Shown here: positions 36,643-45,458 of the stretch, piece after piece | Layout: the number at the start of each line of letters is the position of its first letter | Position numbering within the stretch: position 1 is the stretch's first letter | Source of the DNA: Roseiarcus sp963820795 | GTDB taxonomy: Bacteria; Pseudomonadota; Alphaproteobacteria; Rhizobiales; Beijerinckiaceae | Length of the DNA stretch: 64,000 nt | Direction of reading: 5' to 3' | Assembly (NCBI GenBank): GCA_963820795.1 | Contig: CAWGBJ010000023.1 | Span: 263,201 to 327,200, forward strand | The notes under the pieces: generated by a model | The model's database searches: none | What the model saw: the letters and a program-made list of their open reading frames with translations, nothing else | Told to the model about the DNA's origin: nothing | Program-made: the position numbers and the translations under genes

Positions 36643-37783
36643 AACGATCGGAGCGATCGCCGCAGCGCTCGCCAAGGCCCAAGCCGAACTGACCAATCCA
36701 GAGAAGTCACTCACTGCGACCATTCGCGCGTCAAACCCGCGCGAGAACGATCAGATGTTTCGCTACGCCGCGTTGTCGAGCGGCCTCGACATCGTGCGCA
36801 AGGCGCTCGGCGGGCATGAGATCGCCACCGTGCAAACCACCGCGATCGACAACGAGGCGGGCTTGATCCGCCTGACCACGACGCTCGCCCATTCGTCGGG
36901 GGAGTGGCTGTCGTCGGAATGGCCGGTGTGTTCGATCAGCGAGACGGCGACGCCGCGCCGCATGGGAGCGGCGCTTACCTATGCGCGCCGCTATGCCATA
37001 TTCACACTGGTCGGCATAGCCGGAGAGGACGATCTAGACGCGCCCGATCTTGGCGCCAAAATCGACTCGGATCCGAAAACTGGTCTCGATCTGCAAATGT
37101 CGACGGACGCCATGGCCAACGAACGACCTTTGGCGACTCCGGATCCCGGAAGGAGAGGCAAATTCGCCCGGTCTGTGAGGATCGTGTTAACGGCAGAACA
37201 ATCCGCGGCGCTGCGCGATCGAATGGTTGCCGAAGTCGAACGCTTCCAATCCGCCGACGAGGCCGCGGGTTGGGTGCACAAGAACCTGCCGGCCAAGAAC
37301 ACGCTGACTTTCGCCGACGCCGACCTCGTCGAGGCAAAATTCCGCGAGAGGCTCGCCGTGATCGACGGAGGAGAGTCGGACGCCGAAGCGTCGGAAGCTC
37401 CCGCCAGTCCGGGAGACGGGCGCTCACGGTGGCAAAGCCAAGTCTTCGACGCTCCCGAGGCGGCCGGTCTTGAAGCGACCGCCGCGCCTCGCCGTCGGGT
37501 TGCGACGAAGACCATTCGTCTGCGCGACAAGGAGCACTGCAAATTCGTCGCCACTCAACCGTGCCTCGTATGCGGCCGCACGCCCGCCGAAGTGCATCAC
37601 CTTCGCTTTGCGCAACCGCGGGCCCTCAGCCGAAAAGTAAGCGACGAATACACCGTGGCAATCTGCCGGGTCCATCATCGTGAACTGCACCGGTACGGCG
37701 ACGAAGCCTCATGGTGGGCCGGAGCAAACGTCGATCCGCTACCCATTGCGCTCGAGCTTTGGCGACGTTCCCGCTTGTCCTAA
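36626..37783 (+). CDS. ERF-family annealing protein fused to an HNH-type zinc domain
   Basis: A 385-residue protein. Residues 1-140 are an ERF-superfamily single-strand annealing domain (SSGLDIVRKALGGHEIATVQ, PRRMGAALTYARRYAIFTLV, AGEDDLDAPD). A linker of about 130 residues follows, then a C-terminal HNH/DUF968-like domain: PCLVCGRTPAEVHHLRFAQP, then VAICRVHHRELHRYGDE, with two Cys and several His for a metal and nuclease site. With the preceding exonuclease it forms a Red-like phage recombination pair; the fusion adds a possible nuclease. Start ATG at 36626 follows GGAGGAG. Confidence 0.88.
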   Translation: MQRSSETIGAIAAALAKAQAELTNPEKSLTATIRASNPRENDQMFRYAALSSGLDIVRKALGGHEIATVQTTAIDNEAGLIRLTTTLAHSSGEWLSSEWPVCSISETATPRRMGAALTYARRYAIFTLVGIAGEDDLDAPDLGAKIDSDPKTGLDLQMSTDAMANERPLATPDPGRRGKFARSVRIVLTAEQSAALRDRMVAEVERFQSADEAAGWVHKNLPAKNTLTFADADLVEAKFRERLAVIDGGESDAEASEAPASPGDGRSRWQSQVFDAPEAAGLEATAAPRRRVATKTIRLRDKEHCKFVATQPCLVCGRTPAEVHHLRFAQPRALSRKVSDEYTVAICRVHHRELHRYGDEASWWAGANVDPLPIALELWRRSRLS

Positions 37784-37832
37784 GCGTTAGAAGGCTCGGA
37801 GTTCGGACAGACGACCAGGGATGGCAAGGGTC

Positions 37833-38243
37833 TTATGCCTCGACACATTGTTCGTGAATAGGGACGTCCCGATCGATGAATAGGGACGCCCCGTCGCCGT
37901 ATCGAGGGCGGCGAACAGCGAGAGCTGGAGCGACGATAATCCTGGCTGCGCCGTCGGCTTGACTGGGCCGCCTCGGCAGCAATGGCTGGCTGCGTCGAGC
38001 GTTTATAATTAGGTCTGGCTCTTCTCGTCGACGCAGAGCACCATGGCTCGGCCAGACGGAGCCATCCGACGATGTCGTGCGCTTTCTCGTCGAAAGCGGA
38101 TCGGTTGAAAGCTTGAAAGTCAGGCAGCAGTGCGGCTGCAGGCCGAAGACCCCCGGATGCCGTGGATCATCGCGGGGGCGTGGCCGACGGCGACCTATCG
38201 GCACCCTGCCCATGGATTGTGACTCCCCCATCGCAAAAGGCAT
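37833..38243 (-). pseudogene. IS630-family transposase remnant
   Basis: The minus strand carries broken pieces of an IS630 transposase in changing frames: FGLQPHCCLTFKLSTDPL, then VLCVDEKSQ (the DDE region containing the first catalytic Asp), and SLFAALDTATG. Both ends of the protein are absent. Confidence 0.75.
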
Positions 38244-38644
38244 ATTGACACGCTTTTATCGTCACGACACCACTATCGTCACGACACCGCGGGCGGCGAA
38301 GATTGTTCGAAGATTGTGCTCGGAACGGTCCGAATCGGAGAGCCTGACCAATCGCCTGATGAACCTGACACTGACAGACGCACCGTCACCGCCCGGGCGA
38401 CGTGTCGGCGGGCCGGGCCGGCCGCGTCGTCCCAACAGCCGTCGTCATCGCCATCGGCACCAACGGCGACGGCCGGCGCAAGGCAGCACCACAAGCGGGA
38501 CACGATCCTTGGTTGGTCCAAAAAAAAAGCTTGGCAACCTATCAAGTTTGCTGTACCCATTGCGTTGACCTGCACCGACTGCCCGAGCGTCGAATGGGCT
38601 TGGTCGTCGGGGGTAGGGACGAGGGCCTTTGTGGGGAGACAGCC
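38244..38644. other. Upstream region of the S-layer-like gene
   Basis: About 400 bases with no gene I can support. It contains a run of nine A at 38521 and the leader with GTGGGGAGA before the next ATG. Confidence 0.4.
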
Positions 38645-41600
38645 ATGACTGTAGCATTGATGAATACGGTTATCGCGGCGATAGATTATGCGCCGCCACC
38701 TTCGCTAACTTCCATTTTTACTGCAGCACAATTGACTCTCTGGCCAACTCTTCCCGCAGATCAACTTATCCCGGCGGTCCAAACGGCTCCGTACACGCTA
38801 AATACGGTAAATTTTGTGATTCGCGAGTACCAACTCGCTTTAGGCGGTGTGCCTGACGTGGGGGGGGCGGCGTATTGGACTCACGCGCTCTCTGACGGCG
38901 CCCAAACCGACGAATCGATGTCGTTCACGTTCGCAAGCTCTACCGAGTTCTTTAATACGTATGGCATCAGCGCCACCACTGTCTTGGATGGCAGCACCCA
39001 GGCCGTCAATTATGTCGAACACCTATTTAAGAATGCCTTTAACGAGACGCTCACGCAAGCTGATCCTGGTGTAGCGTATTGGGCGGGTTTAGCGGCGAAT
39101 TCCCCTCACCTGGATGCCGCACAGACCTTGGACGCCTTCGTGGTGTCGGCCCAGTTCATCCAACTCACGGCCACGCCGATCACGGTTTTCCAGGATGACC
39201 AAGTGAACGCGGCGCAAGGCCTCACGCCGGGCGTGCCGCCGCCTCGGACATCGCTGTTCGCTCTGCCTTCGGCAGCTTTCACGCTCACTCCTGGTGTTGA
39301 CGGTCCCAGCGGCTTCACGGCGACCACCGCCGGGGCGGTATTTAATGCGCAACCTGTTGCGGGCGTCCTGGGATTGAACAACACCCTAAATACCCTTGAC
39401 AATCTTCAGGACACCAAGGGTGACGGCACGCTGAACCTTACGGAGGTTGCCGCCACTGCCGGCCTCCTCGCCAATCCTCCGTTCGCCACCGGCGTGACGC
39501 TGAACGGTCTCTCGGTGCTCAACGTCAGCAACCAGGCGACCGTGTTGGGCATCCCCCTTAACGGCGGTTTCCAAGGCAGCGTCACCGGCCTCACCGTGGT
39601 GAACAACAACAACTCCATCGCTTCCGTCCAGCTTGGCGGAACGGGAGACGGCCTCAAGACTCTGCTCACCAACTATAACATCAACAACTACGCGGGTCCG
39701 GCCGAAGACGCGTTCAAGAACATCATTGCGACGAGCGCGGCGGATCTGACCAAGACCATCAACATCGGAATCACGGGTCCTCTCGGCGCCACGACGGGGG
39801 GGGCAGCGACCGAAATCGTCTTCTCGAACGATTCCGGCACGCCCGGAACCGCGGCCAGTCCCAACAACACCTACGGGACCTGGGCCATCACCTATAACTC
39901 GACCACGTTCGCGCAGCTTGACCAAGGCATTTCGGAAGTGGTTGCGGACGTCGGCGGAGCGACGAAGCTCACGTTGACCGGCTCCAACGCCGCGGCGACG
40001 ATTGGGCTCGGCACCAATTTCGCCGGCGACTGGCAGCTGCTGCAGTCGATTGACGAAACGGCAACAACTGGCAGAGTGATTATTACTGGTGCGACGGCAG
40101 GCAACGATACCAACTTCTTGGGTTCGGCGACCGACCCAGGCTGGCTGCTCGGCAGCGACGCCGGCCTCCTCGACGACAGTGGCACGGGCGGCGCTTTCGC
40201 CCTTACCTCGGTGAAGCTCGGCAGCGGCTTGGATGTCCTCGACATCAGCAGCGCGACGGCGGGGCAAGTGGCGAACCTAACCACGGGCCCAGGGACCGGG
40301 GTCACGGTGAACGCCGGGAATATACTCATCGTGCAGGACTCGGTCGCGACCACGGGCTCGGCCGCGACGTTTAAAAATATCGCCGGCTTCTCGACCCTCG
40401 GTATCGGCGGGCCGACGGTTGCCCAGGGAGCGGCGGGCGTCATCAACATGGCGAATATGACGGGGACGGGGATCAACACCCTCCTCTATGTGACCCAGGC
40501 AAACAACTCGGTGACGGTCGATAACGGCGTGAACAACCTGACCGTGAACGTCGACCATAATACGCCTAGAACTGGATCGGCGGTAACGCTTAGCACCTTA
40601 GGCATCAACGATGCGAGCACGACCAGCACGACCGACACCGTGACCCTCATCCTCGGTGACACAGTTGGAACCGTGGGAGGGATAACCGGCGCTGGCGCTA
40701 TCGACTTTAACGGCGCCATCAACGGCCTTACGACGACGGGATACGCGAACGTTGATATTCACTCCAACGGTCCCACCGCTGGCGTGCACGCGAACATCCT
40801 GAGCGGAATATCTGAGGCGAACGTCTTCATTGCCAATCCCGGCGCCCTGGAGACGCTCACGATCTCAGGTTCGACTGAGCTGATCAACAACGCCATCTTC
40901 GTGGACGGCATCGGCGGAACCGGGGTTATCACCGACAACGATTTGTCCGCGACGCAAATATTTGCGTTCGGCCATAACGCTGCCTTTAGCGCAGGCGGTC
41001 CGACCTTTGTTGCCACCAATGCGGCGGTCATCAATGCCGGTGGGTCGGGCGGCTTGTGGATGGGCGGTAGCGACGTACAGTTTAACGGCCTCGTCGGCGA
41101 TATCATCACCGGCTCTTCGACAGCGTCCAACGTGCTCGCAGGGTCAGTGAGCAACGATGTGTTCAACGGCGGTTCGGCAACCGACTTGATCATTACTGAT
41201 AACGGGGCAGATACTGTCAACCTGGCGGCGAGTCACGCCGCAGCGACCATCGACCTGTTCTTCGGCAATTTCGAGGGGAACGGCGGAGGCTTCAACGGGA
41301 CCGCAGCGGGGACCTTCACCCACGTGACGGGTTTGGCGGCCTCGATCACAGCGGCAGGCCCCGTCGACTTTGTTGCCCCCGGAACTTGGGGTCTTGCTCC
41401 GGCCGTGAACGGCGCGAGTACCCCCGTGGGTATCAACACTACAGAAAACCCCTTTGCTCTGTTCCCCGGCACCACCGCGACCAACAACGGCACCAGCGCC
41501 GACATGACGACGGTGAATAATTTCAACACCGGGTCCGATGTTGTTGCCTTCTCGGTTGGGGCATGGGGTAAGGGGGGCGCCGTTCACGGGCTGGTCAACG

Positions 41601-42010
41601 CGGATATGTTAGGGGGCGGCACGCAGGTGACGGTGGGTACTACGGATCTGCAACTTGTGTCCGCTGGTTCGACCGTCCCCGTTGGGACAAACGTCGTAGA
41701 ACTCAACGGGTTCTTCGCAAATGCCAACCAGGTCGCCTTGGATTTGGGCAACAACATAGCCAGCGGCGGCGGAAGCTACAACCTGGTGTTCCAAGCAGTT
41801 CCGACATTTGCTACTTGGAATCACTTCCTTGTTGCCTACCAGACGGCGCCGGGAGGCGGCGTGAACATCGCGGACGTCGATCTCTTCAACGGTGTGGGTG
41901 CAACCGGTATCAACTCAAAGATGGACAATGTGGTGGCCTCGGACATGGTTCATCTGACGGGCATACAACTCCCCTCTCTCACCGATGCCAACGTCCACTT
42001 CGTCGCCTGA
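38645..42010 (+). CDS. S-layer-like DUF4214 secreted protein
   Basis: A 1,121-residue protein with no N-terminal signal peptide. The first about 200 residues hold two DUF4214-like units (REYQLALGGVPDVGGAAYWT and VEHLFKNAFNETLTQADPGV). The rest is a long Gly/Asn/Thr/Ala-rich beta structure with few charges, like S-layer or adhesin proteins secreted by type I systems in alphaproteobacteria (RsaA-like), including DNLQDTKGDGTLNLTE. It is a probable surface-layer or matrix protein exported from its C-terminus. The start ATG has GGGGAGACAGCC before it; the in-frame extension upstream is Arg-rich and not protein-like. No type I exporter genes are nearby. Confidence 0.82.
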   Translation: MTVALMNTVIAAIDYAPPPSLTSIFTAAQLTLWPTLPADQLIPAVQTAPYTLNTVNFVIREYQLALGGVPDVGGAAYWTHALSDGAQTDESMSFTFASSTEFFNTYGISATTVLDGSTQAVNYVEHLFKNAFNETLTQADPGVAYWAGLAANSPHLDAAQTLDAFVVSAQFIQLTATPITVFQDDQVNAAQGLTPGVPPPRTSLFALPSAAFTLTPGVDGPSGFTATTAGAVFNAQPVAGVLGLNNTLNTLDNLQDTKGDGTLNLTEVAATAGLLANPPFATGVTLNGLSVLNVSNQATVLGIPLNGGFQGSVTGLTVVNNNNSIASVQLGGTGDGLKTLLTNYNINNYAGPAEDAFKNIIATSAADLTKTINIGITGPLGATTGGAATEIVFSNDSGTPGTAASPNNTYGTWAITYNSTTFAQLDQGISEVVADVGGATKLTLTGSNAAATIGLGTNFAGDWQLLQSIDETATTGRVIITGATAGNDTNFLGSATDPGWLLGSDAGLLDDSGTGGAFALTSVKLGSGLDVLDISSATAGQVANLTTGPGTGVTVNAGNILIVQDSVATTGSAATFKNIAGFSTLGIGGPTVAQGAAGVINMANMTGTGINTLLYVTQANNSVTVDNGVNNLTVNVDHNTPRTGSAVTLSTLGINDASTTSTTDTVTLILGDTVGTVGGITGAGAIDFNGAINGLTTTGYANVDIHSNGPTAGVHANILSGISEANVFIANPGALETLTISGSTELINNAIFVDGIGGTGVITDNDLSATQIFAFGHNAAFSAGGPTFVATNAAVINAGGSGGLWMGGSDVQFNGLVGDIITGSSTASNVLAGSVSNDVFNGGSATDLIITDNGADTVNLAASHAAATIDLFFGNFEGNGGGFNGTAAGTFTHVTGLAASITAAGPVDFVAPGTWGLAPAVNGASTPVGINTTENPFALFPGTTATNNGTSADMTTVNNFNTGSDVVAFSVGAWGKGGAVHGLVNADMLGGGTQVTVGTTDLQLVSAGSTVPVGTNVVELNGFFANANQVALDLGNNIASGGGSYNLVFQAVPTFATWNHFLVAYQTAPGGGVNIADVDLFNGVGATGINSKMDNVVASDMVHLTGIQLPSLTDANVHFVA

Positions 42011-42052
42011 GGCGCGTTCATTCGGGCGGTCGATAGGCTAATGAAAGACGAA

Positions 42053-42078
42053 CGGCGGGGGGCTTCGGCTCCCCGCCG
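42053..42078 (+). terminator. Terminator hairpin after the S-layer-like gene
   Basis: CGGCGGGG pairs with CCCCGCCG, extended by GGC-TTCG-GCT, giving an 11-bp stem (one G-T pair) closed by a C(UUCG)G tetraloop. No T-run follows. Confidence 0.7.
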
Positions 42079-42146
42079 CCGTATTGGGAACAGCCGCAAA
42101 AGGTGTCGTCGACATCACCGCACAAAGCGAATGCATAGGGTCAGGA

Positions 42147-42404
42147 ATGGAAGCGAACGTAATTCTGGTGGACCGCATCACCAACGTCACGGTCACCAAT
42201 GGCATCATGCGCGTCGAGTGCGCATCCATGGTGGCCGGAGGTCAGGATAAGCCTTCGGGGACCGTGCTGATCCCCGTGCTGGTCGCGCGGCAGGTGGTTC
42301 AAGTTCTGGTCAATTCCATGCAGGAGCTGGAGAAGAAGGCGCGGGAGGCGATGGCCGCCAGCGGCGCGACCTCCGGCATAGTTCCAACCGACAACCTTAC
42401 CTAG
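42147..42404 (+). CDS. Small conserved-looking hypothetical protein
   Basis: An 85-residue protein starting at 42147 behind TCAGGA. It has a beta-rich N-terminal half (NVILVDRITNVTVTNGIMRV) and a helical second half (VLVARQVVQVLVNSMQELEK). It weakly recalls DUF3467-type small proteins, but I cannot assign it. Position directly after the S-layer-like gene and its terminator suggests a separate transcript. Confidence 0.62.
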   Translation: MEANVILVDRITNVTVTNGIMRVECASMVAGGQDKPSGTVLIPVLVARQVVQVLVNSMQELEKKAREAMAASGATSGIVPTDNLT

Positions 42405-42672
42405 GGCCTCCCCGGCCGTCTCTCGCGTCGGTGGAGCGTAGGTGACGGAATGAACCTTCGCTGCACCAAGTCCCTGTTCGATTGTCGAAAACAAGCCTCA
42501 GTCAGATGGGCGGGAAGGATTCAGCGCTCTCATGTTTGTAGGGTATAGCGTAGGTGGTCGCTGGTTGAGGCGGTTGCGTGTGCGACTGCCGGCCAAATCG
42601 GGCGTCCTCACGGTTCGCAAAGCCGTGCTTACAACCGCGCCCGCGGGGGCTCCTCTGTGAAGAGACGCAACT
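42405..42672. other. Region next to integrase remnant, possible old attachment region
   Basis: No gene seen. The sequence after an integrase 3' end is where an attachment site would be expected, but I found no tRNA fragment or direct repeat by eye. Confidence 0.3.
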
Positions 42673-42995
42673 TCAGCCCAATGGCTGCTGCACACCGCGG
42701 ATAATGCCGGAGACCAACTCCGCCGCGTCCAGCAGGGTCTGCGAAGCCAGATGAGCGTAACGCTGGGTCATGCGGGCCTGGGTGTGCCCAAGGAGGCCCT
42801 GGACCACGTAGAGCGACACACCTTGGTTCACCAGGAAGCTGGCGAACGAGTGGCGCAGATCATGCAGTCGGACGTCAGCCAGGCCCGCACGCCGCCCGGA
42901 TGCGGTTCCATGGACAGAACAAATCGGACAGTTGCGTAGGGAAGACGTAGGGGCTCGCCGAATCGCTCGGCGACGTTCTCAGCAGGGCGATCGCC
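42673..42995 (-). pseudogene. Tyrosine integrase, C-terminal remnant
   Basis: The minus strand encodes the catalytic end of a phage integrase: RLHDLRHSFASFLVNQG (HxLR box), VVQGLLGHTQARMTQRYAHL (His and nucleophile Tyr), ending GIIRGVQQPLG. Upstream pieces SPYVFPTQLSDLF and PWNRIR are in another frame, so there is a frameshift near 42893, and the N-terminal domain is missing. Confidence 0.82.
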
Positions 42996-43001
42996 GCAGC
43001 A

Positions 43002-43310
43002 TTGAGCGCAACGTCACTTGAAAAGCTGGTTCGCGTCGAGCGGCTTACGTTCGCTGCTAAGGTTAGGGCGGCGAGAGCGGTACTTGGATGGAAGCAGAGC
43101 GAGTTAGGTAAACGCGCTGGGCTTACTCAAAAATCGATCCATCGGATTGAGCAAGGTACTGATGACCTTAGGCGCTCGACCATAGTTATTGTCGAGCAGG
43201 TCTTGAAAGAAGAGGGCGTCGAGTTTGAGGACCTGCCCGGTGGCGGGTTTAAGGTCGTCGTTCCCGAACCGATCCTGGCGAAGCAGAAGCGGGCTTCTGT
43301 CGACAACTGA
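43002..43310 (+). CDS. XRE-family regulator
   Basis: A 102-residue protein with a helix-turn-helix (ARAVLGWKQSELGKRAGLTQ, KSIHRIEQGTDD) and a C-terminal segment common to short Cro/C1-like proteins (EGVEFEDLPGGGFKV). The TTG start has no obvious ribosome binding site, so the true start is uncertain. It overlaps the edge of the integrase remnant region. Confidence 0.72.
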   Translation: MSATSLEKLVRVERLTFAAKVRAARAVLGWKQSELGKRAGLTQKSIHRIEQGTDDLRRSTIVIVEQVLKEEGVEFEDLPGGGFKVVVPEPILAKQKRASVDN

Positions 43311-43790
43311 TTGAGTTCACCCAGATGGCAACGTCGCGATCGGCGACTATCTGCTCGAGCCGCGCGAGTCCATCCTTTCGCGCGCCGTCCCTGGCTTCCA
43401 GCGCCTCGTTGACCGTTGTGACCGCCAACATGAACGCCGCGCCTGACAGCGTCGTCGGACTGGCGCACGGAGGCGGCGTGCGGCCCTCCAGGGGCCGGCG
43501 ACCCGATATAGAATTGATCCCCGCTCGACATGATCAAGCCTCATTCTTGGTGGCCGCTTCCTTCTCGTAGTGCTCGGCCTAAGCAATTTCCAGGCGATCG
43601 AGGCGGCGGTTGAGGTCGGCGAGCCTTTCTCGACCTTCGCCAACGTCGAGTGAGGTGATGCGGTGCCTGTCAGGCCTCCTTGGCGCTATCGATTTGCTCT
43701 TGCATCGCCTTCAGCTCGGCGGCGATCTTGGCGAGTTCGGGCGACGCCCTCGTCAACGATGCGGAATATGTTGCCGACTTCTAAGCTGCT
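43311..43790 (-). pseudogene. Decayed small phage-like genes
   Basis: Short, frame-shifted minus-strand pieces in series: MISSLEVGNIFRIVDE with ELAKIAAELKAMQEQIDSAK, then LDVGEGRERLADLNRRLDRL followed by a stop and EKEAATKNEA, then MSSGDQFYIGSPAPGG with AAFMLAVTTVNEALEARDGA. Several are coiled-coil-like. They resemble eroded small genes of a prophage; no function can be given. Confidence 0.4.
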
Positions 43791-44002
43791 GATCATGTTG
43801 AATAAATCCCCCCTTGGGGCAGGCCGCGCGTCGCCGTTTCCTGTTCGGCGCACCGGTCGCGATTTCTCTTGTTCAAGCTTCGCGAGGCCGGTTATCGTCT
43901 CGACCATTAGCCGCTCGAGGCGGGCGAGTCGGTCGTTCACAGTTTTTGCCAACAGCGATTCGCCGCGCAGCTCGCGCGTGACGGTCATGTGACGCATTTT
44001 CA

Positions 44003-44359
44003 GTGCTCCTTCAGGCTCGAGAGCGCCGCCATGAGGGCATCCCGTTCGCGGCCGCCCCGGATCGGAAACCAGCAGAAACTGGCCGATCTCGACATGCGAT
44101 CCGCCGAAGGCCGCATCTGGACGCCATCCAATTCGAGGTCCTGAAGCAAGCCGCCTTGGCCTCCTTTGCGGCCGAACGGGTCCAGACGCGAATCGCCACC
44201 GGCGACGTCAGCGCTCAGCTTGCGAGCGAGGGCGTGCGCCTATCCAACGCCGCAGCCCGCTGGGTCGGGAAAGTCGAGAAGCTCGGCGCGAAGCGCAAGG
44301 CAACCGCCGGCACGCTGCAGGACTATTTCGCGAGCGCCAGCGCGGATGACGAGCAATGA
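44003..44359 (+). CDS. Hypothetical protein, probably a fragment
   Basis: Only the second half (about residues 40-118: FEVLKQAALASFAAERVQTR, LASEGVRLSNAAARWVGKVE) looks like a genuine helical protein; the first part is Arg/Pro-rich and probably out of frame. No family recognised. Confidence 0.35.
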   Translation: MLLQARERRHEGIPFAAAPDRKPAETGRSRHAIRRRPHLDAIQFEVLKQAALASFAAERVQTRIATGDVSAQLASEGVRLSNAAARWVGKVEKLGAKRKATAGTLQDYFASASADDEQ

Positions 44360-44530
44360 TCGTCACGATGCGTCTCGTCGAACGCCGTGCAATACTGCCG
44401 CAAGGCCTCGCGCCCTCGGCTTGTCGTGTCGGCGTTGAACCACTTGTGGGGCAGCTCAATGCGCATCGCATTGATGCCGTCCGCCACGCCGAACTTGGGC
44501 ACCAGCTCGGGTTGCAGCCCAAGTCCACGC
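44345..44530 (-). pseudogene. Phage terminase large subunit, C-terminal remnant
   Basis: The minus strand reads GLQPELVPKFGVADGINAMR, then ELPHKWFNADTTSRGREALR and QYCTAFDETHRDDH, the pattern of the nuclease-domain end of large terminases (VEDGINAVR ... CWFDAEKT ... GIEALRQYRREWDE). Only about 60 residues remain. Confidence 0.62.
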
Positions 44531-44723
44531 TCCCCTGTGAACGACGTCGCGTTCTGCTACCGTTTTCGTGCCTTTTTTACGGGTCCGGGTACACCACTGG
44601 GCATGGCTTACCTCGGCTCCGTGGTCAGTCACACGTTGCTGCGCGTCCACCCCTTGTCGGGGGGACGATGCGGACTGAAAATACGCTGATAACTCGGCGG
44701 GGACGGCGGGCGGTTATGGGCGG

Positions 44724-45031
44724 CTACGCGGCATCGTTGTAGTGGGCGAGCCTCTCGCGGGCGGCTCCGCCGAGGTCGAGTTCACAGGCCCCGCTGTCCA
44801 CCAGGGTGACGAATTGTATGGCGTTGCGCTCCTTGTCCTTCGACATGCCCCACGTCGTCAGGGTCCTGCGGATGTCCCTGAAGCCGATCTTGGCCATCTC
44901 GGCCAACGGTGGGTCAATGCTCACGCCGGCCTTCTCAGCGGCCTTGCCGACCAGCTCAGCGACCCGCTTCTCGATGTGCTCATTTGTGGTGAGGCGGCGG
45001 ACGGTCGTTTTTTGGATAATCAGCAGTAGAG
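44724..45031 (-). pseudogene. Phage terminase small subunit remnant (Terminase_2-like)
   Basis: An open minus-strand stretch of about 100 residues: RRLTTNEHIEKRVAELVGKA, AEKAGVSIDPPLAEMAKIGF and RDIRRTLTTWG. This matches the second half of Terminase_2-type small subunits (nodes such as AKIGFADIRK-x-x-WG). The N-terminal DNA-binding part is missing. Small subunit upstream and large subunit downstream on the same strand is the usual phage order. Confidence 0.58.
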
Positions 45032-45458
45032 CGAGCCGTCATGGGCGGTTTACGCACGGGCACCTATTTTTGTCCTTATTTTAACAGGTGGCGTCCGAGG
45101 GCGGCGACGCAGGGGGCGCGGCGATCCGGACCCTACGCGGCCTGCGAGAGCTGTGTGACCGGCTCGGGTTGGGCATGAGCGCGACGATACGCAAGTTTGA
45201 GTCATGCGATCCATTCCCGCGAGATGATGATGACGTTAATCAGGCCCTTCATGCCCGTGCTTCGGGCGGTCGGGGGTGTCGATGCCCGCGCCTTGCCCGA
45301 CGCGACCTCCTCGAACACACCCCACCCGCAACCGAAATAGCGCCAGCGCCACGCCAGCGCTGGCATTATGTTACGGGCCAGGTAGGCGCTCTCTTCGGCG
45401 ACAGGAATCGGCAAATCTTTCGTTGATTCTGTCGGGTTTTCCTAATAATTGGGTCGCC
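45032..45458. other. Intergenic region with a possible minus-strand small ORF
   Basis: A minus-strand frame at 45202-45414 (AYLARNIMPALAWRWRYFGC) stays open for 70 codons and could be a phage remnant, but no start signal or family is evident. The right end contains the leader of the TPR gene. Confidence 0.3.

Noticed and set aside
38402..38644. Longer start for the S-layer-like protein
   Set aside because: The 81 additional codons are Arg/Ser-rich, and the ATG at 38645 has a ribosome binding site.
42540..42650. tRNA gene or fragment beside the integrase remnant
   Set aside because: A GGTTCGCAA stretch resembles a T-arm, but no cloverleaf could be built.
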